Part shown: piece by piece, positions 28,165 to 38,171 of the stretch
Layout of the letters: each line of letters opens with the position of its first letter
Position numbering within the stretch: position 1 is the stretch's first letter
DNA from: Parvularcula sp. BBD 1991-13
Lineage (GTDB): Bacteria; Pseudomonadota; Alphaproteobacteria; Caulobacterales; Parvularculaceae
Assembly: GCA_001657385.1 (NCBI GenBank)
Contig: LYSZ01000002.1
Location: forward strand, 248,001-312,000
Direction: 5' to 3'
Length of the DNA: 64,000 bases
Notes under the pieces: model-generated
What the model was told of the DNA's origin: nothing
The model's database searches: none
The model's input: only the letters and a program-made list of their open reading frames with translations
Position numbers and translations under genes: made by a program

Positions 28165-28626
28165 ATGGCCAAGCGATTTTCCCGGCATAAAGGCCCTTCA
28201 CAGCGCCAGTTGCGCGCCGGCGAGTTGATCCGTCACGCCCTGGTGGAGATCATGCAGCGCGAGACCCTGCGCGATCCGGCGCTGGAGGGCGTCTCCGTCA
28301 CGGTCAGCGAGGTGCGGCTGTCGCCGGATCTGAAACAGGCGACGGTCTACGCCTCGCCTCTTGGGGGCGCTGGCGAAGCTGAGGTTATTGACGGGCTTAA
28401 TCGCGTCGCGCCTTATCTGCGCGGCCTTCTCGGCAAGGCGATCGACATGAAGTTCACGCCCGCGCTCAAATTCCGCCGCGACGACGTCTTCGCCGAAGCG
28501 CAGAAGATCGACGCTCTCCTCGCCCGGCCGGAGGTCGCCCGCGACCTCGGCGACCTTGGCGACGTCGACGGCGGCGACGTCGATGGCGACGGAGACAGTG
28601 ACGCCGGCGGCGAGGGGGAAGATTGA
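28165..28626 (+). CDS. rbfA: Ribosome-binding factor A
   Basis: A 153-aa KH-fold factor for late 30S maturation and cold adaptation. It begins MAKRFSRHKGPSQRQLRAGELIRHALV, has EGVSVTVSEVRLSPDLKQATVYASPLG and ends with an acidic Asp/Gly tail (DVDGGDVDGDGDSD). An ATG at 28153 four codons upstream is also possible. The 175-base spacer after infB contains an AAGGCCC hairpin but no T-tract. Follows infB in the standard order. Confidence 0.93.
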   Translation: MAKRFSRHKGPSQRQLRAGELIRHALVEIMQRETLRDPALEGVSVTVSEVRLSPDLKQATVYASPLGGAGEAEVIDGLNRVAPYLRGLLGKAIDMKFTPALKFRRDDVFAEAQKIDALLARPEVARDLGDLGDVDGGDVDGDGDSDAGGEGED

Positions 28627-28796
28627 ACGCCGCCGGACGGGCGCGGCGCTTGACCGCGCGGGCGCGACCTGATTGAAGGAGCGCTTTCCCGCGCCGCCGT
28701 CCGATCCGGCGCCCGCCGGGAGGCAAACCAGCGATTTCATGATCATCGACGCGACGGGCGGGCAGGCGCGCATCGCGGGCAGACAAGGGGCGCAAG

Positions 28797-29729
28797 ATGG
28801 GCGCGCGACGCAAGAAAGGCCGGCCGGTGTCCGGCTGGCTGATCCTCGACAAGCCGTACGACATGGGGTCCACCGAGGCGGTGTCGAAGGTGAAATGGCT
28901 GTTCAAGGCGCAAAAGGCCGGCCACGCCGGCACCCTCGATCCGCTGGCGACGGGGGTGCTGCCGATCGCTTTGGGCGAGGCGACCAAGACCGCCCCTTAC
29001 GTGGTCGACGCGCAAAAACGCTATCGCTTCACCGCGCGCTGGGGCGCGGCGACGGCGACTGACGACGCCGAGGGCGAGGTTATCGCCAGGTCCGACACGC
29101 GGCCCGACCGCGCCGGGATCGAGGCGGTGCTGGAGCGCTTCACCGGCGAAATCGACCAGGCGCCGCCTCAATTCTCCGCGATCAAGGTCGGCGGCGAGCG
29201 CGCCTATGACATCGCCCGGGACGGCGAAGCGGTCACGCTGGCGCCGCGGCGCATTGTCATTCACGCGCTCGACCTCGTCGATACGCCGTCTGCGGACGAA
29301 GCGGTTTTCGAGGCGATCACCGGCAAGGGCGCCTATGTCCGCGCGCTGGTGCGCGACATGGCGCGCGCGCTTGGAACCGAAGGGCATGTGAGCGCCCTGC
29401 GCCGTCTCGCCGTCGGGCCGTTCCGCGCCGATGGCGCGGTGACGGTGGCGGACCTCGAAGCGCTGGAGCCGGCGGAAGCGCGCGACGCGCTCCTGACTCC
29501 GATCAGCGTTGCGCTCGGCGCCCTGCCCCAGGCCGCGGTGGACGGTCCGCAGGCGGACAAGTTGCGCCGCGGCCAGGCGGCGGTCGTCGCCCCGCCGGTC
29601 GCCAAGGGCGTGCGCGGCGACGGCGCCGGTCTCGTGCCGGCGGTGCTCGCCATGCTGCATGACGAGCCGGTGGCGATCTGCGCGCTGGACGGGCTGAAAC
29701 TGAAGCCGAGCCGCGTGTTCAACCTGTAG
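28797..29729 (+). CDS. truB: tRNA pseudouridine(55) synthase TruB
   Basis: A 310-aa enzyme forming pseudouridine 55 in the T-arm of tRNAs. The catalytic Asp is D48 in GHAGTLDPLATGVLP; also WLILDKPYDMGST (14-26) and GAYVRALVRDMARALG (about 178-193). The C-terminal PUA-like region is present. The last 11 bases overlap the end of the convergent glycosyltransferase gene, so no terminator fits between the two. Confidence 0.95.
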   Translation: MGARRKKGRPVSGWLILDKPYDMGSTEAVSKVKWLFKAQKAGHAGTLDPLATGVLPIALGEATKTAPYVVDAQKRYRFTARWGAATATDDAEGEVIARSDTRPDRAGIEAVLERFTGEIDQAPPQFSAIKVGGERAYDIARDGEAVTLAPRRIVIHALDLVDTPSADEAVFEAITGKGAYVRALVRDMARALGTEGHVSALRRLAVGPFRADGAVTVADLEALEPAEARDALLTPISVALGALPQAAVDGPQADKLRRGQAAVVAPPVAKGVRGDGAGLVPAVLAMLHDEPVAICALDGLKLKPSRVFNL

Positions 29730-31245
29730 CGCTCCGGTGCGCCCGACGGCTGGCCACGCCGACGCCGAAAAAACCGATCGCGAACAGGGTGAGAAAGGGC
29801 ATGATCAGCGCATAGCCGCGCAGGGCCGCCCACAGGATATAGCCCGCATAGGCGAGGCCCAGGGCGATCTCAAGCCGGTAGGCCCATTGCGCGCTCGCCG
29901 CCCTGTAGGCGCCGGCCGGCGCCGGCGTTCCCGCCGCCGCTGCCGCGCGCTCGCCGGTCTTTGGCGTGCGGACGAACCCGCTGACGCGCCCGGCCAGCGC
30001 CTCGATCACCGCGCGGCCGTTATTGACCCCGAGACCGATGGAGACCGCCAGCAGCGCCGGCAGCATGGCGAATGCGCCGGCGACCCGGCCGTAAGTGAGT
30101 TTCTGACTGGACAGGAAAAACCAGGCGTGGCTGAGGCTCGCCAGCAGGAACAGCGGCGCGTCGAGCCAGGCGAGAAGGCCGAGACCGGCGGTTTCGCGGA
30201 TGTGCACCGACGGGAGCAGGAAAAAAAGCGTGTCGATCAGCATCAGCATGTAGGTGAAGTTCCCCGTCAGATGGAACGTCGCCTCGATCTTGGTCGTCAG
30301 CGGCGCCGGGCTTTTCCAGACCGCGCCGAGGAGTTTTTTCATCACCTCGATTGCGCCCTTCGCCCAGCGATGCTGCTGGCTCTTGAAAGCCGCCATGTCC
30401 GCGGGCAGCTCGCTCGGGCACCCCACGTCGGGCAGGTAGCGAAAGCGCCAGCGGTTCAGTTGCGCGCGATAGCTGAGATCGAGATCCTCTGTCAGGGTGT
30501 CCGCGCGCCAGCCCCCGGCGTCGAGGATCGTCCGCTTGCGCCATATGCCGGCGGTGCCGTTGAAGTTGAAAAACACCCCGAGCCGCGCGCGCGCACATTG
30601 CTCGACGGCGAAATGGGCGTCCAGAAAAACCCCCTGCACCCGCGTCAGCAGGTTCTCGTCGAGATTGAGATGGCGCCATCGGGTCTGCACCATGCCGATC
30701 CCGGGGTCGTCGAAAGACGGCATGGTCCGTTTCAGAAAATCCGGCGCCGGCGCGAAATCCGCGTCGAAGACCGCGATGAAATCTCCCGTGCTCAAGGCGA
30801 GCGCATCGTTCAGCGCGCCGGCCTTGAAGCCGTCGCGGGCGGCGCGGCGGACATGCGCGATGTCGATTCCCCGGGCGCGGTGGAAAGCGATGCGCCGCGC
30901 CGCGATGGCCACGCTGTCATCGGTGGAGTCGTCGAGAATCTGGATCTGAAGCCGATCGCGCGGGTAGTCGAGGGCGGCGAGGGCGTCGATCAGGCGTTCC
31001 ACCACGTAGCGTTCGTTGTACACCGGCGCCTGCACCGTGACCCGTGGCCAGATCTGCGTATAGACCCGCGTACAGGCCCGCGGCTCGGTGGAGGGCGCGC
31101 CAGGCGGCGTTCCGGCGCCGCCCGGCGCAGCCCGGTTCCGCCGCAGGGCGATCAGGGAGTGGTGTATGCGATGGCCGCCATAGACGCACAGCGCGCCGAT
31201 GAGGCAATAGTGGCAGGCCAGCACCATGATCGCGACGCCGTCCAT
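29719..31245 (-). CDS. Membrane GT2 glycosyltransferase, glucomannan/cellulose-synthase-like
   Basis: A 508-aa inner-membrane polysaccharide synthase-type enzyme. An N-terminal helix (about residues 3-21) is followed by a processive GT2 core with APVYNERYVVERLIDAL, DDSTDD, FDADFAP, TEDLDLSYRAQL and QQHRWAKG (the Q-x-x-RW motif). Four or five helices close the protein (about 320-500). The profile is that of CslA/mannan-synthase-like enzymes. The ATG at 31245 has GGGACAG upstream; TTG at 31269 is possible. It sits in the normally tight truB-rpsO interval and is convergent with truB. Product unknown. Confidence 0.83.
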   Translation of the reverse strand: MDGVAIMVLACHYCLIGALCVYGGHRIHHSLIALRRNRAAPGGAGTPPGAPSTEPRACTRVYTQIWPRVTVQAPVYNERYVVERLIDALAALDYPRDRLQIQILDDSTDDSVAIAARRIAFHRARGIDIAHVRRAARDGFKAGALNDALALSTGDFIAVFDADFAPAPDFLKRTMPSFDDPGIGMVQTRWRHLNLDENLLTRVQGVFLDAHFAVEQCARARLGVFFNFNGTAGIWRKRTILDAGGWRADTLTEDLDLSYRAQLNRWRFRYLPDVGCPSELPADMAAFKSQQHRWAKGAIEVMKKLLGAVWKSPAPLTTKIEATFHLTGNFTYMLMLIDTLFFLLPSVHIRETAGLGLLAWLDAPLFLLASLSHAWFFLSSQKLTYGRVAGAFAMLPALLAVSIGLGVNNGRAVIEALAGRVSGFVRTPKTGERAAAAAGTPAPAGAYRAASAQWAYRLEIALGLAYAGYILWAALRGYALIMPFLTLFAIGFFGVGVASRRAHRSATG

Positions 31246-31641
31246 GACATTCTGTCCCAAATACGGCAAGCGTCCCGGCGCCGATAGGGTAATCGGCCGA
31301 GCAATGTTGCGCTGTTCTCAACGAATTCATGAAGAAGTTTTTTCTTTGAAGTAAAAAATACAGTAAAGATTATTCATTACTATTACCTATTCAGGTATAA
31401 ATCAAAAAAGCGAGTGGGCCTTGGCCGGTCGCCGATCTGTTGCGCAACGGGGTTTAAGACCTGGCTCAAAGCCGCGCTCAATACTGCACGCGGAAAAGGG
31501 GCGGGACGCGGAAAAGGGCGCCTGACTTCCGATCTTGCCATTCGCCCCCTTTTCGCCCATAAGGCGCGCTTGATCTTTCGACCTCGCTGGACGGCGTCCC
31601 GGCGGGGCCGGCATTGTGATGCGGCGCCGCGGAGAACGCAC
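31246..31641. other. 396-base divergent spacer: GT2 gene (minus) and rpsO (plus)
   Basis: No gene was recognised. Bases 31330-31410 are strongly AT-rich and hold a promoter-like pair for rpsO (31373-31401) with the small dyad TACCT-ATTC-AGGTA at its -10 edge. The rest, from about 31408 to the rpsO ATG, would be a 5' leader of some 230 nt. It could host S15 autoregulation, known in several bacteria, but no specific structure could be assigned by eye. Confidence 0.5.
31373..31401 (+). promoter_or_regulatory. Putative rpsO promoter
   Basis: TTCATT (31373-31378), 17 bases, TATAAA (31396-31401). The -10 matches 5 of 6 positions; the -35 is weak. The AT-rich block around it is the only one in the region. 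Confidence 0.5.
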
Positions 31642-31911
31642 ATGTCGATTACGGCGGGCCGCAAGGCCGAACTCATCAAGAAATTCGCCCAGAAAGACGG
31701 CGACACCGGCTCTCCGGAGGTGCAGGTGGCGATCCTCTCGGAGCGGATTTCCAACCTCACCGAGCATTTCAAGGGCCACAAGAAAGACAACCATTCCCGC
31801 CGCGGGCTGCTGAAAATGGTCTCCCAGCGCCGTCGTCTGCTAGACTATGTCAAGCGCAACGACGAAGAGCGTTATCAGAAGCTGATCGCGGAGCTGGGCC
31901 TGCGCCGCTAG
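31642..31911 (+). CDS. rpsO: 30S ribosomal protein S15
   Basis: An 89-aa protein of exact family length starting [36 protein letters not shown], shown here in part. The helix-loop region [16 protein letters not shown] binds 16S rRNA helix 22. The ribosome-binding site is GGAGAACGCAC before the ATG. Normally pnp follows directly; here a dehydrogenase gene intervenes. Confidence 0.97.
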   Translation: MSITAGRKAELIKKFAQKDGDTGSPEVQVAILSERISNLTEHFKGHKKDNHSRRGLLKMVSQRRRLLDYVKRNDEERYQKLIAELGLRR

Positions 31912-32003
31912 GGCGCGCCCGGCCCGCGCCGCCCCTTGTCTGGCCGGTTCGGTCGGGCCGGTTTGGCCGGGCGGTTATGCCTGGGAAAAGACGGAGACGC
32001 ATC

Positions 32004-32765
32004 ATGGACTTATCTGGCGTATCGGCAATCGTGACCGGCGGCGCGTCGGGACTTGGCGGCGCGACGGCCGAGGCCCTCGCCGGCGCCGGCGCGAAGGTCG
32101 CGATCTGGGACCTTAACGAGGAGAAGGGACGCGAGCACGCGGCGACGCTCGGCGGCGCTTTCTTCCCGGTCAACGTGTCCAGCGAGGACAGCGTCGCCGA
32201 GGCCCTTGCCGGGACCGTCTCCGCCCACGGAACCCCGTCGGTGCTGGTCAACTGCGCCGGCATCGCCATCGGGGAGAAAACCGTCGGCAAGAACGGGCCG
32301 CACCGGCTGGAGAGCTACCGAAAGGTGCTCGACGTCAACCTCGTCGGCACATTCAACTGCATCCGCCTCGTCGCGGTGGAGATGGAAAAGAACGCGCCGC
32401 AGGCGGACGGCGAGCGCGGCGTGATCATCAACACCGCGTCGGTCGCCGCCTATGAAGGCCAGATCGGCCAGGCCGCCTACGCCGCGTCGAAAGGCGGCGT
32501 CGTCGGCATGACCCTGCCGGTCGCGCGCGACCTCATGAACGCAGGGATCCGCTGCAACACCATCGCGCCGGGCATTTTCTGGACCCCGATGATGGCTGGC
32601 ATGGACCAGAAGGTGCAGGATGCGCTGGCCGCCATGGTTCCGTTCCCGAAACGGCTTGGACGCCCGGACGAGTTCGCCTCCCTCGCGATGGAAATCTGTC
32701 GCAATACCATGATCAACGGGGCCGTCATCCGACTCGACGGCGCCATCAGAATGCAGCCGAAATAA
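32004..32765 (+). CDS. Short-chain dehydrogenase, 3-hydroxyacyl-CoA dehydrogenase type-2-like
   Basis: A 253-aa SDR. The NAD-binding [12 protein letters not shown] is at residues 11-22, NCAGIAIG at 83-90 and the catalytic set S146, Y159, K163 ([20 protein letters not shown]). The whole pattern, including [10 protein letters not shown], matches the HSD17B10/HADH type-2 group that oxidises 3-hydroxyacyl-CoA in beta-oxidation. It starts 92 bases after rpsO and is followed by a strong terminator, so it may be transcribed with rpsO. Its place between rpsO and pnp is unusual. Confidence 0.88.
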   Translation: MDLSGVSAIVTGGASGLGGATAEALAGAGAKVAIWDLNEEKGREHAATLGGAFFPVNVSSEDSVAEALAGTVSAHGTPSVLVNCAGIAIGEKTVGKNGPHRLESYRKVLDVNLVGTFNCIRLVAVEMEKNAPQADGERGVIINTASVAAYEGQIGQAAYAASKGGVVGMTLPVARDLMNAGIRCNTIAPGIFWTPMMAGMDQKVQDALAAMVPFPKRLGRPDEFASLAMEICRNTMINGAVIRLDGAIRMQPK

Positions 32766-32776
32766 CCATGCCGCTG

Positions 32777-32806
32777 AAAGCGCCGCCTCATCGGGCGGCG
32801 CTTTTT
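32777..32806 (+). terminator. Intrinsic terminator after the dehydrogenase gene
   Basis: A perfect 11-bp stem AAAGCGCCGCC (32777-32787) / GGCGGCGCTTT (32794-32804) with a 6-base loop and a five-T run ending at 32806. It lies 12 bases after the SDR stop and about 70 bases before pnp. It therefore uncouples pnp from rpsO transcription or acts as an attenuator. Confidence 0.88.
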
Positions 32807-32877
32807 GCTTTTCGGCTGGATGCCAAGGGCGCCGTTACGATCCGCGTGCGGCGCGTCACGAAGAAGAGAAGAAAGAA

Positions 32878-35004
32878 ATGTTTGATATCACGAAAAAATC
32901 GATCGAATGGGGCGGTCGCACGCTGACCCTCGAAACAGGGCGCATCGCGCGTCAGGCCGACGGCGCGGTGCTCGCCACCTATGGCGAAACCTCCGTCCTG
33001 GCCGCCGTCACCGCGGCGAAGGAACCGAACCCCGCTTTCGATTTCTTTCCGCTGACGGTGCACTATCAGGAGAAATACTACGCCGCGGGACGCATTCCCG
33101 GCGGCTATTTCAAGCGCGAAGGCCGTCCGACGGAGAAGGAAACCCTGACCTCGCGTCTGATCGACCGGCCGATCCGTCCCCTGTTCGCCAAGGGCTTCAA
33201 GAACGAGGTTCTGGTCGTCGCGCAGGTGCTCTCGCACGATCTTGAAAACGACCCGGACGTGGTGGCGATGATCGCCGCTTCCGCCGCGCTGACCGTGTCT
33301 GGCCTGCCCTTTCTCGGCCCGATCGCCGCGGCGCGCGTCGGCTACATCAACGGCGATTATGTCCTGAACCCGCAACTCGACGAGATGGGCGAGAGCGCCC
33401 TCGACCTCGTCATGGCGGGCACCGCGGACGCGGTGATGATGGTCGAATCCGAAGCCAAGGAACTGTCCGAGGACGTCATGCTCGGCTCGGTGACGTTCGG
33501 TCACAAGGCGGCGAAACAGGCGATCGACCTGATCATCGATTTCGCCGAGCAAAGCGCCAAGGAGCCGTGGAACTTCGCTCCCGCCGACAATTCCGAGGTC
33601 GAAGCGAAAGTGCGCGCGCTGGTCGAAAGCGACGTGCGCGACGCCTACAAGATCGTCGTCAAGCAGGACCGCCAGGCGGCGATCGCCGCGGCGAAGGACA
33701 AGGCGGTCGAGGCCCTGTGCGACGAGGAGGACGAGAACGCGCCCTCCAAGGCCGTCGTCGGCGGCGCCTTCAAGGCGATCGAATCCGACATCGTCCGCGG
33801 CGGCATCCTGGAGACCGGCGCGCGCATCGACGGGCGCGACACCAAGACGGTGCGTCCCATCGTGTCGGAAGTCGGCGTCCTGCCGCGCACGCACGGCTCG
33901 GCGCTGTTCACCCGCGGGGAAACGCAGGCGCTGGTCGTCGCCACGCTGGGCACCGGCGAGGACGAGCAGTTCATCGACGCGCTTTCGGGCACCTACAAGG
34001 AAAACTTCCTGCTGCACTACAACTTCCCGCCTTATTCCGTCGGCGAAGTGGGCCGCATGGGCGCCACCGGCCGCCGCGAGATCGGCCACGGCAAGCTCGC
34101 CTGGCGCGCCATGAAGGCGGTCATTCCGACCCAGGAAGAATTCCCTTATGTCTTGCGCCTCGTCTCGGAAATCACCGAGTCCAACGGTTCGTCCTCCATG
34201 GCGACCGTATGCGGATCGTCGCTCGCGCTGATGGACGCCGGCGTGCCGATCAAGCGCCCGGTGGCGGGGATCGCCATGGGCCTCATCCTCGAAGGCGAGC
34301 GCTACGCCGTGTTGTCGGACATTCTGGGCGATGAGGATCATCTCGGCGACATGGACTTCAAGGTGGCGGGCACCGAAGCCGGCGTCACCTCGCTGCAGAT
34401 GGACATCAAGATCGCCGGCATCACCGAGGAGATCATGCAGGTCGCCCTCAACCAGGCGAAAGACGGCCGCATGCACATTCTCGGCGAAATGGGCAAGGCG
34501 CTCGACCACGCCCGCGAGGAGCTGGGCGATTACGCCCCGCGCATCGAGACGATGCAGATCGCCAAGGACAAGATCCGCGACGTGATCGGCTCCGGCGGCA
34601 AGGTGATCCGCGAGATCGTCGAGGAGACCGGCGCCAAGGTCGACATCAATGACGACGGCCTGATCAAGATCGCCTCCAGCGACAAGGAAAAGATCGACGC
34701 GGCGTACAAGTGGATCCATTCCATCGTCGCCGAGCCGGAAGTCGGCGAGGTTTACAAGGGCAAGGTCGTCAAGACCATGGATTTCGGCGCCTTCGTCAAT
34801 TTCTTCGGCGCCCGCGACGGCCTCGTCCATATCTCCCAGCTCAACGACGGACGCCCGGAGAAAACCACCGACGTCGTCAAGGAAGGCGATGAAGTTTATG
34901 TGAAACTTCTCGGTTTCGACGACCGCGGCAAGGTGCGCCTGTCGATGAAGGTCGTCGACCAGGAGACCGGCAAGGAAATCGCCAGGGACGGCGGCGAGGA
35001 CTAA
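32878..35004 (+). CDS. pnp: Polyribonucleotide nucleotidyltransferase (PNPase)
   Basis: A 708-aa 3'-5' phosphorolytic exoribonuclease of the degradosome. Two RNase PH domains (about 10-225 and 325-545) flank a helical domain; [21 protein letters not shown] lies in the active second copy. A KH domain (about 555-615, [17 protein letters not shown]) and an S1 domain (about 622-690, [18 protein letters not shown]) end the protein. Length is standard. The ATG follows GAAGAGAAGAAAGAA. Its promoter is probably within the short spacer after the terminator at 32777-32806. Confidence 0.97.
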   Translation: MFDITKKSIEWGGRTLTLETGRIARQADGAVLATYGETSVLAAVTAAKEPNPAFDFFPLTVHYQEKYYAAGRIPGGYFKREGRPTEKETLTSRLIDRPIRPLFAKGFKNEVLVVAQVLSHDLENDPDVVAMIAASAALTVSGLPFLGPIAAARVGYINGDYVLNPQLDEMGESALDLVMAGTADAVMMVESEAKELSEDVMLGSVTFGHKAAKQAIDLIIDFAEQSAKEPWNFAPADNSEVEAKVRALVESDVRDAYKIVVKQDRQAAIAAAKDKAVEALCDEEDENAPSKAVVGGAFKAIESDIVRGGILETGARIDGRDTKTVRPIVSEVGVLPRTHGSALFTRGETQALVVATLGTGEDEQFIDALSGTYKENFLLHYNFPPYSVGEVGRMGATGRREIGHGKLAWRAMKAVIPTQEEFPYVLRLVSEITESNGSSSMATVCGSSLALMDAGVPIKRPVAGIAMGLILEGERYAVLSDILGDEDHLGDMDFKVAGTEAGVTSLQMDIKIAGITEEIMQVALNQAKDGRMHILGEMGKALDHAREELGDYAPRIETMQIAKDKIRDVIGSGGKVIREIVEETGAKVDINDDGLIKIASSDKEKIDAAYKWIHSIVAEPEVGEVYKGKVVKTMDFGAFVNFFGARDGLVHISQLNDGRPEKTTDVVKEGDEVYVKLLGFDDRGKVRLSMKVVDQETGKEIARDGGED

Positions 35005-35042
35005 GCGCTTGATTCGCCTTTCTCGGCCCGGCCGATGACCGA

Positions 35043-35077
35043 CAGGGCCGCCGGCGTTCCGGCGGCCCTGTTGCTTT
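35043..35077 (+). terminator. Terminator-like hairpin after pnp
   Basis: A perfect 12-bp stem (35043-35054 with 35059-35070) around the loop CGTT, followed by TTGCTTT, 39 bases after the pnp stop. The T-tract is interrupted, so efficiency may be moderate. Confidence 0.75.
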
Positions 35078-35188
35078 ATGGCCGTCCGCTTCATTTTTGA
35101 TCGCGGCGACGCGCCGGAGGGCTTGGGTTTTCCGGCGCGCACGGGGTAAATTGCCGTCAATCAAATCAAGGCTTGAAGGGGAACGACC

Positions 35189-37132
35189 ATGACCGCATGC
35201 ACGCCGACCCGCCTTTGCTGCCCTGCTTCGCTAAGAGACGTTCTTTTCCGCGCGGCCGCGTTCGGCGCGCTCCTGCTCGCCGCCTGCGCTGAGGAAACGC
35301 CGGCCCCGCCGGTCGAGGGCGCCGAGGCGGCGGCCGGGGAAGCGGGCGCCGCGGCGCCGGCGGCGATGGACGAGGGCGCGGCCCTGCGCGCCCTCGCCGA
35401 CGACCATGCGGCCCAGGTTCTCCGCGAGTCGCCTGAATACGCCACCATCCTGGGGGTCGGCGAGAGCGTCGCCGGCGAGGGCTACAATGCGCGTCTCGGC
35501 GGGTACGGCTTCGAGGCGACGCAGCGCTCGCGGGCGATGAACGAAGCCTTTCTGCGGGAGATCCGGGGCGTCGAGCGCGGGGCGCTGACGACGCAGGAGG
35601 CGATCACCTACGATGTCTTGCGCGACGCCTACCAGACCGGCGCCCAGCGCAATCAGTTCGTGTTCGGCGGCGCCGCGCCATGGGGCTCGACGGGGCCGTA
35701 TGTGGTGACGCAGCTGTCCGGTCCGCATATTTTCCTGCCGCGGCTTTTGCAGACGCAGCATCCCCTGCGCTCGAAGGCGGACGCGGAGGCCTATCTCGCC
35801 CGGCTGGAGGCGTTCGGCCGGGCGTTCGACGAAACCATCGAAACGCTGGGCGGGGACGCCGCCGCCGGCGTCGTCCCGCCGTATTTCGCTCTGGAGGGCG
35901 CGGCCCGCTCGATGCGGGCGTTCACCGCGCCGGCGCCGGCGGACAATCCGCTGGCGACGACCTTCGCGTCGCGTCTCGCCGCGGTCGAGGGGCTTTCCGA
36001 AGCCGAACGCGCCGCGCTTGTCGAGGGCGCCGCGGCGCGCATCGAAGAGGTCGTCTACCCGGCCTATGCGCGGCTTTCCGAAACCCTGGACGGGCTCGCG
36101 CCCCAGGCCGGCCGCGACGCCGGCGTGTGGCGCATCGGCGAGGAGGAGGGCGCGGCATTTTATCAGCATGCGCTCAATTCCTACGGCGCCGGGGGCATGA
36201 CGGGGGAGGAAATCCACCAGCTCGGCCTCGCCGAGGTGGAGCGCATCACCGCCGCCATGGACGCGATCCTGAAGGACCAGGGCATGAGCGAGGGAACGGT
36301 GGCCGAGCGTTTCGCGGCTATCGGCGCCCGCGAGGACATGCGTTATCCGAACACGGATGACGGCCGCGCGGTGCTGCTGGCCGACCTTAACGACCAGGTC
36401 GACGAAATCATGGCGCTGTCGCCGGACTGGTTCGGGACGCTGCCGAGTCAGCCGGTGGAGGTGCGCCGCATTCCGGTCTACGAACAGGATTCCGCGCCGG
36501 GCGGGTACTATTCCTCCCCGTCCCTCGACGGGACGCGGCCGGGCATTTACTGGATCAACCTGAAAAACACGGCGGACTGGCCCAAGCACACCCTGAAAAC
36601 GCTCACCTATCACGAGGCCGTGCCGGGGCACCACTTCCAGCGGTCGCTGGAGCGCGCGGCGGACCTGCCGCTGATCCGCAACATGATGGGCTATTCGGAA
36701 TACGCCGAGGGCTGGGCGCTCTATGCGGAGGACGTCGCCGCTGAAATGGGCATGTATGCGGACGACCCGCTCGGCGATCTCGGCAGGCTGCAGTCGGAGC
36801 TGTTCCGCGCCGCGCGCCTCGTCGTCGATACGGGGCTCCACCACAAGCGCTGGACCCGCGAGCAGGCGATCGAGTACATGCAAGGGGTCACCGGCGACAC
36901 CCTCGACTCGGTCACGCGCGAGATCGAACGCTATGCGGTGTGGCCGGGTCAGGCGACCTCCTACAAGCTCGGCATGATCAAGATCAACGCCCTTCGCGAC
37001 AAGGCTGAGGCGGAATTGGACGAGGCGTTCAACATCCGCGCCTTCCATGACGAGATCCTGCTGACCGGGGCGATGCCGCTGCCGGTGCTGGAGCGCAAGA
37101 TCAACCGCTGGATCGAAGCGCAAAAACAGTAG
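35189..37132 (+). CDS. DUF885 family lipoprotein (putative zinc-dependent peptidase)
   Basis: A 647-aa protein. The signal peptide ends in the lipobox LLAAC, so it should be outer- or inner-membrane anchored. The C-terminal half holds TYHEAVPGHHFQ (about residues 472-483), an HExxxGHH-type zinc motif, and YSEYAEGWALYAE, both characteristic of DUF885, a family related to M32-like/HEXXH peptidases. Substrate unknown. The ATG follows AAGGGGAACGACC. It is a solitary unit between the pnp terminator and the convergent fab operon. Confidence 0.85.
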   Translation: MTACTPTRLCCPASLRDVLFRAAAFGALLLAACAEETPAPPVEGAEAAAGEAGAAAPAAMDEGAALRALADDHAAQVLRESPEYATILGVGESVAGEGYNARLGGYGFEATQRSRAMNEAFLREIRGVERGALTTQEAITYDVLRDAYQTGAQRNQFVFGGAAPWGSTGPYVVTQLSGPHIFLPRLLQTQHPLRSKADAEAYLARLEAFGRAFDETIETLGGDAAAGVVPPYFALEGAARSMRAFTAPAPADNPLATTFASRLAAVEGLSEAERAALVEGAAARIEEVVYPAYARLSETLDGLAPQAGRDAGVWRIGEEEGAAFYQHALNSYGAGGMTGEEIHQLGLAEVERITAAMDAILKDQGMSEGTVAERFAAIGAREDMRYPNTDDGRAVLLADLNDQVDEIMALSPDWFGTLPSQPVEVRRIPVYEQDSAPGGYYSSPSLDGTRPGIYWINLKNTADWPKHTLKTLTYHEAVPGHHFQRSLERAADLPLIRNMMGYSEYAEGWALYAEDVAAEMGMYADDPLGDLGRLQSELFRAARLVVDTGLHHKRWTREQAIEYMQGVTGDTLDSVTREIERYAVWPGQATSYKLGMIKINALRDKAEAELDEAFNIRAFHDEILLTGAMPLPVLERKINRWIEAQKQ

Positions 37133-37146
37133 GCTGAAGGATCAGT

Positions 37147-37200
37147 CGCCAATCCCCTAAACCGCCAATCCCCCAAACCGCCGGACCGCCAGTCCGGCGG
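37147..37200. repeat. 16-bp tandem pair and 9-bp hairpin between convergent genes
   Basis: Two 16-bp units of the form CGCCAATCCCCYAAAC (37147-37162, 37163-37178) are followed by a perfect 9-bp inverted repeat (37178-37186 with 37192-37200). The spot lies between the DUF885 gene and fabI, which converge, so the hairpin may serve as a weak bidirectional terminator; a T-tract is lacking. Confidence 0.6.
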
Positions 37201-37307
37201 CGTGCGGTCGAACCGCTCGAACTCGAAGCCTGGCGACACGGCGCTGCCGGCCAGCCTCCAACCGCCCTTGCTATGAGCCGGCTGCCATGCCCGGCGGGGA
37301 CGATCGC

Positions 37308-38132
37308 TTATGCGCCGCGCAGCGCCGATTCGTCCGGCATGCCGACGATGTGGAAGCCGCCGTCCACATGGTGCGTCTCGCCGGTGCAGGACGCGCCGAG
37401 GTCGGACAGGAGATAGAGCGCCGCGCCGGCGACGCCTTTCGGGTCGGTGTCGTCGCGCAACGGGCTCGCCGACCGGTTGAAGGAAAACATGTGGCGTCCT
37501 GAGGAAATGCCGGCGGCGGCCAGGGTCTTGATCGGCCCGGCGGAAATCGCGTTGACGCGGATGCCCCTGGGGCCGAGATCGCGGGCGATGTACCGCGTCG
37601 AGGCTTCCAGCGCCGCCTTGGCGACGCCCATGACGTTGTAGTTCGGGATCGTGCGCTCCGAGCCGAGATAGGTCAGCGTGATCATCGATCCCCCCGGCTT
37701 CATCATCTTCGAGGCGCGGTTCGCCGCGTCCACGAAGGAGAACGCCGAGACGTCCATCGTATCCTTGAAAACCTGCCGCGTCGTGTTTTCGACGAACGAG
37801 CCTTCAAGCGCGCTCTTGTCGGTGAAGGCGATCGAATGGACCAGGAAGTCGAGCGCGCCCCATTTGTCCGCGACCGCCTTGAACGCCGCGTCCATGGAGG
37901 CGTCGTCGGTTACGTCGCATTCGACGATGATCTCCGCGCCGACGCTTTCGGCCAGCGGGCGCACCCGGCGCTCCATGGCGGCGTTTACATAGGTGAAGGC
38001 GAGGTCCGCGCCCTGCGCGCGCAGTTGCTGCGCGATCGCCCAGGCGATGGAGTTCTTGTTGGCGACGCCCATGATCAGCCCGCGCTTGCCGGCCATCAGG
38101 TCGCCTTTGGGGAAAGTCGCCTCTTCGCTCAT
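37308..38132 (-). CDS. fabI: Enoyl-[acyl-carrier-protein] reductase [NADH] FabI
   Basis: A 274-aa NADH-dependent enzyme for the last reduction step of fatty-acid elongation. GVANKNSIAWAIA (22-34) is the cofactor site; the active-site pair is Y165 and K172 (YNVMGVAK) with Y155 in LTYLG. The ATG at 38132 is behind AAAGGAGACATTTG. Last gene of the minus-strand group fabA-fabB-(61-aa protein)-fabI. The triclosan/isoniazid-type inhibitor target; no resistance change can be judged. Confidence 0.95.
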   Translation of the reverse strand: MSEEATFPKGDLMAGKRGLIMGVANKNSIAWAIAQQLRAQGADLAFTYVNAAMERRVRPLAESVGAEIIVECDVTDDASMDAAFKAVADKWGALDFLVHSIAFTDKSALEGSFVENTTRQVFKDTMDVSAFSFVDAANRASKMMKPGGSMITLTYLGSERTIPNYNVMGVAKAALEASTRYIARDLGPRGIRVNAISAGPIKTLAAAGISSGRHMFSFNRSASPLRDDTDPKGVAGAALYLLSDLGASCTGETHHVDGGFHIVGMPDESALRGA

Positions 38133-38171
38133 CAAATGTCTCCTTTGCGGCTTGCCGCCCCGCCTCGGACG

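Noticed and set aside
32788-37123. Long minus-strand frames opposite pnp and the DUF885 gene
   Set aside because: Shadows of clear plus-strand genes with terminators and good starts.
37178-37200. Strong bidirectional terminator between the DUF885 gene and fabI
   Set aside because: The 9-bp hairpin is perfect but lacks T-tracts; kept only as part of a repeat feature.
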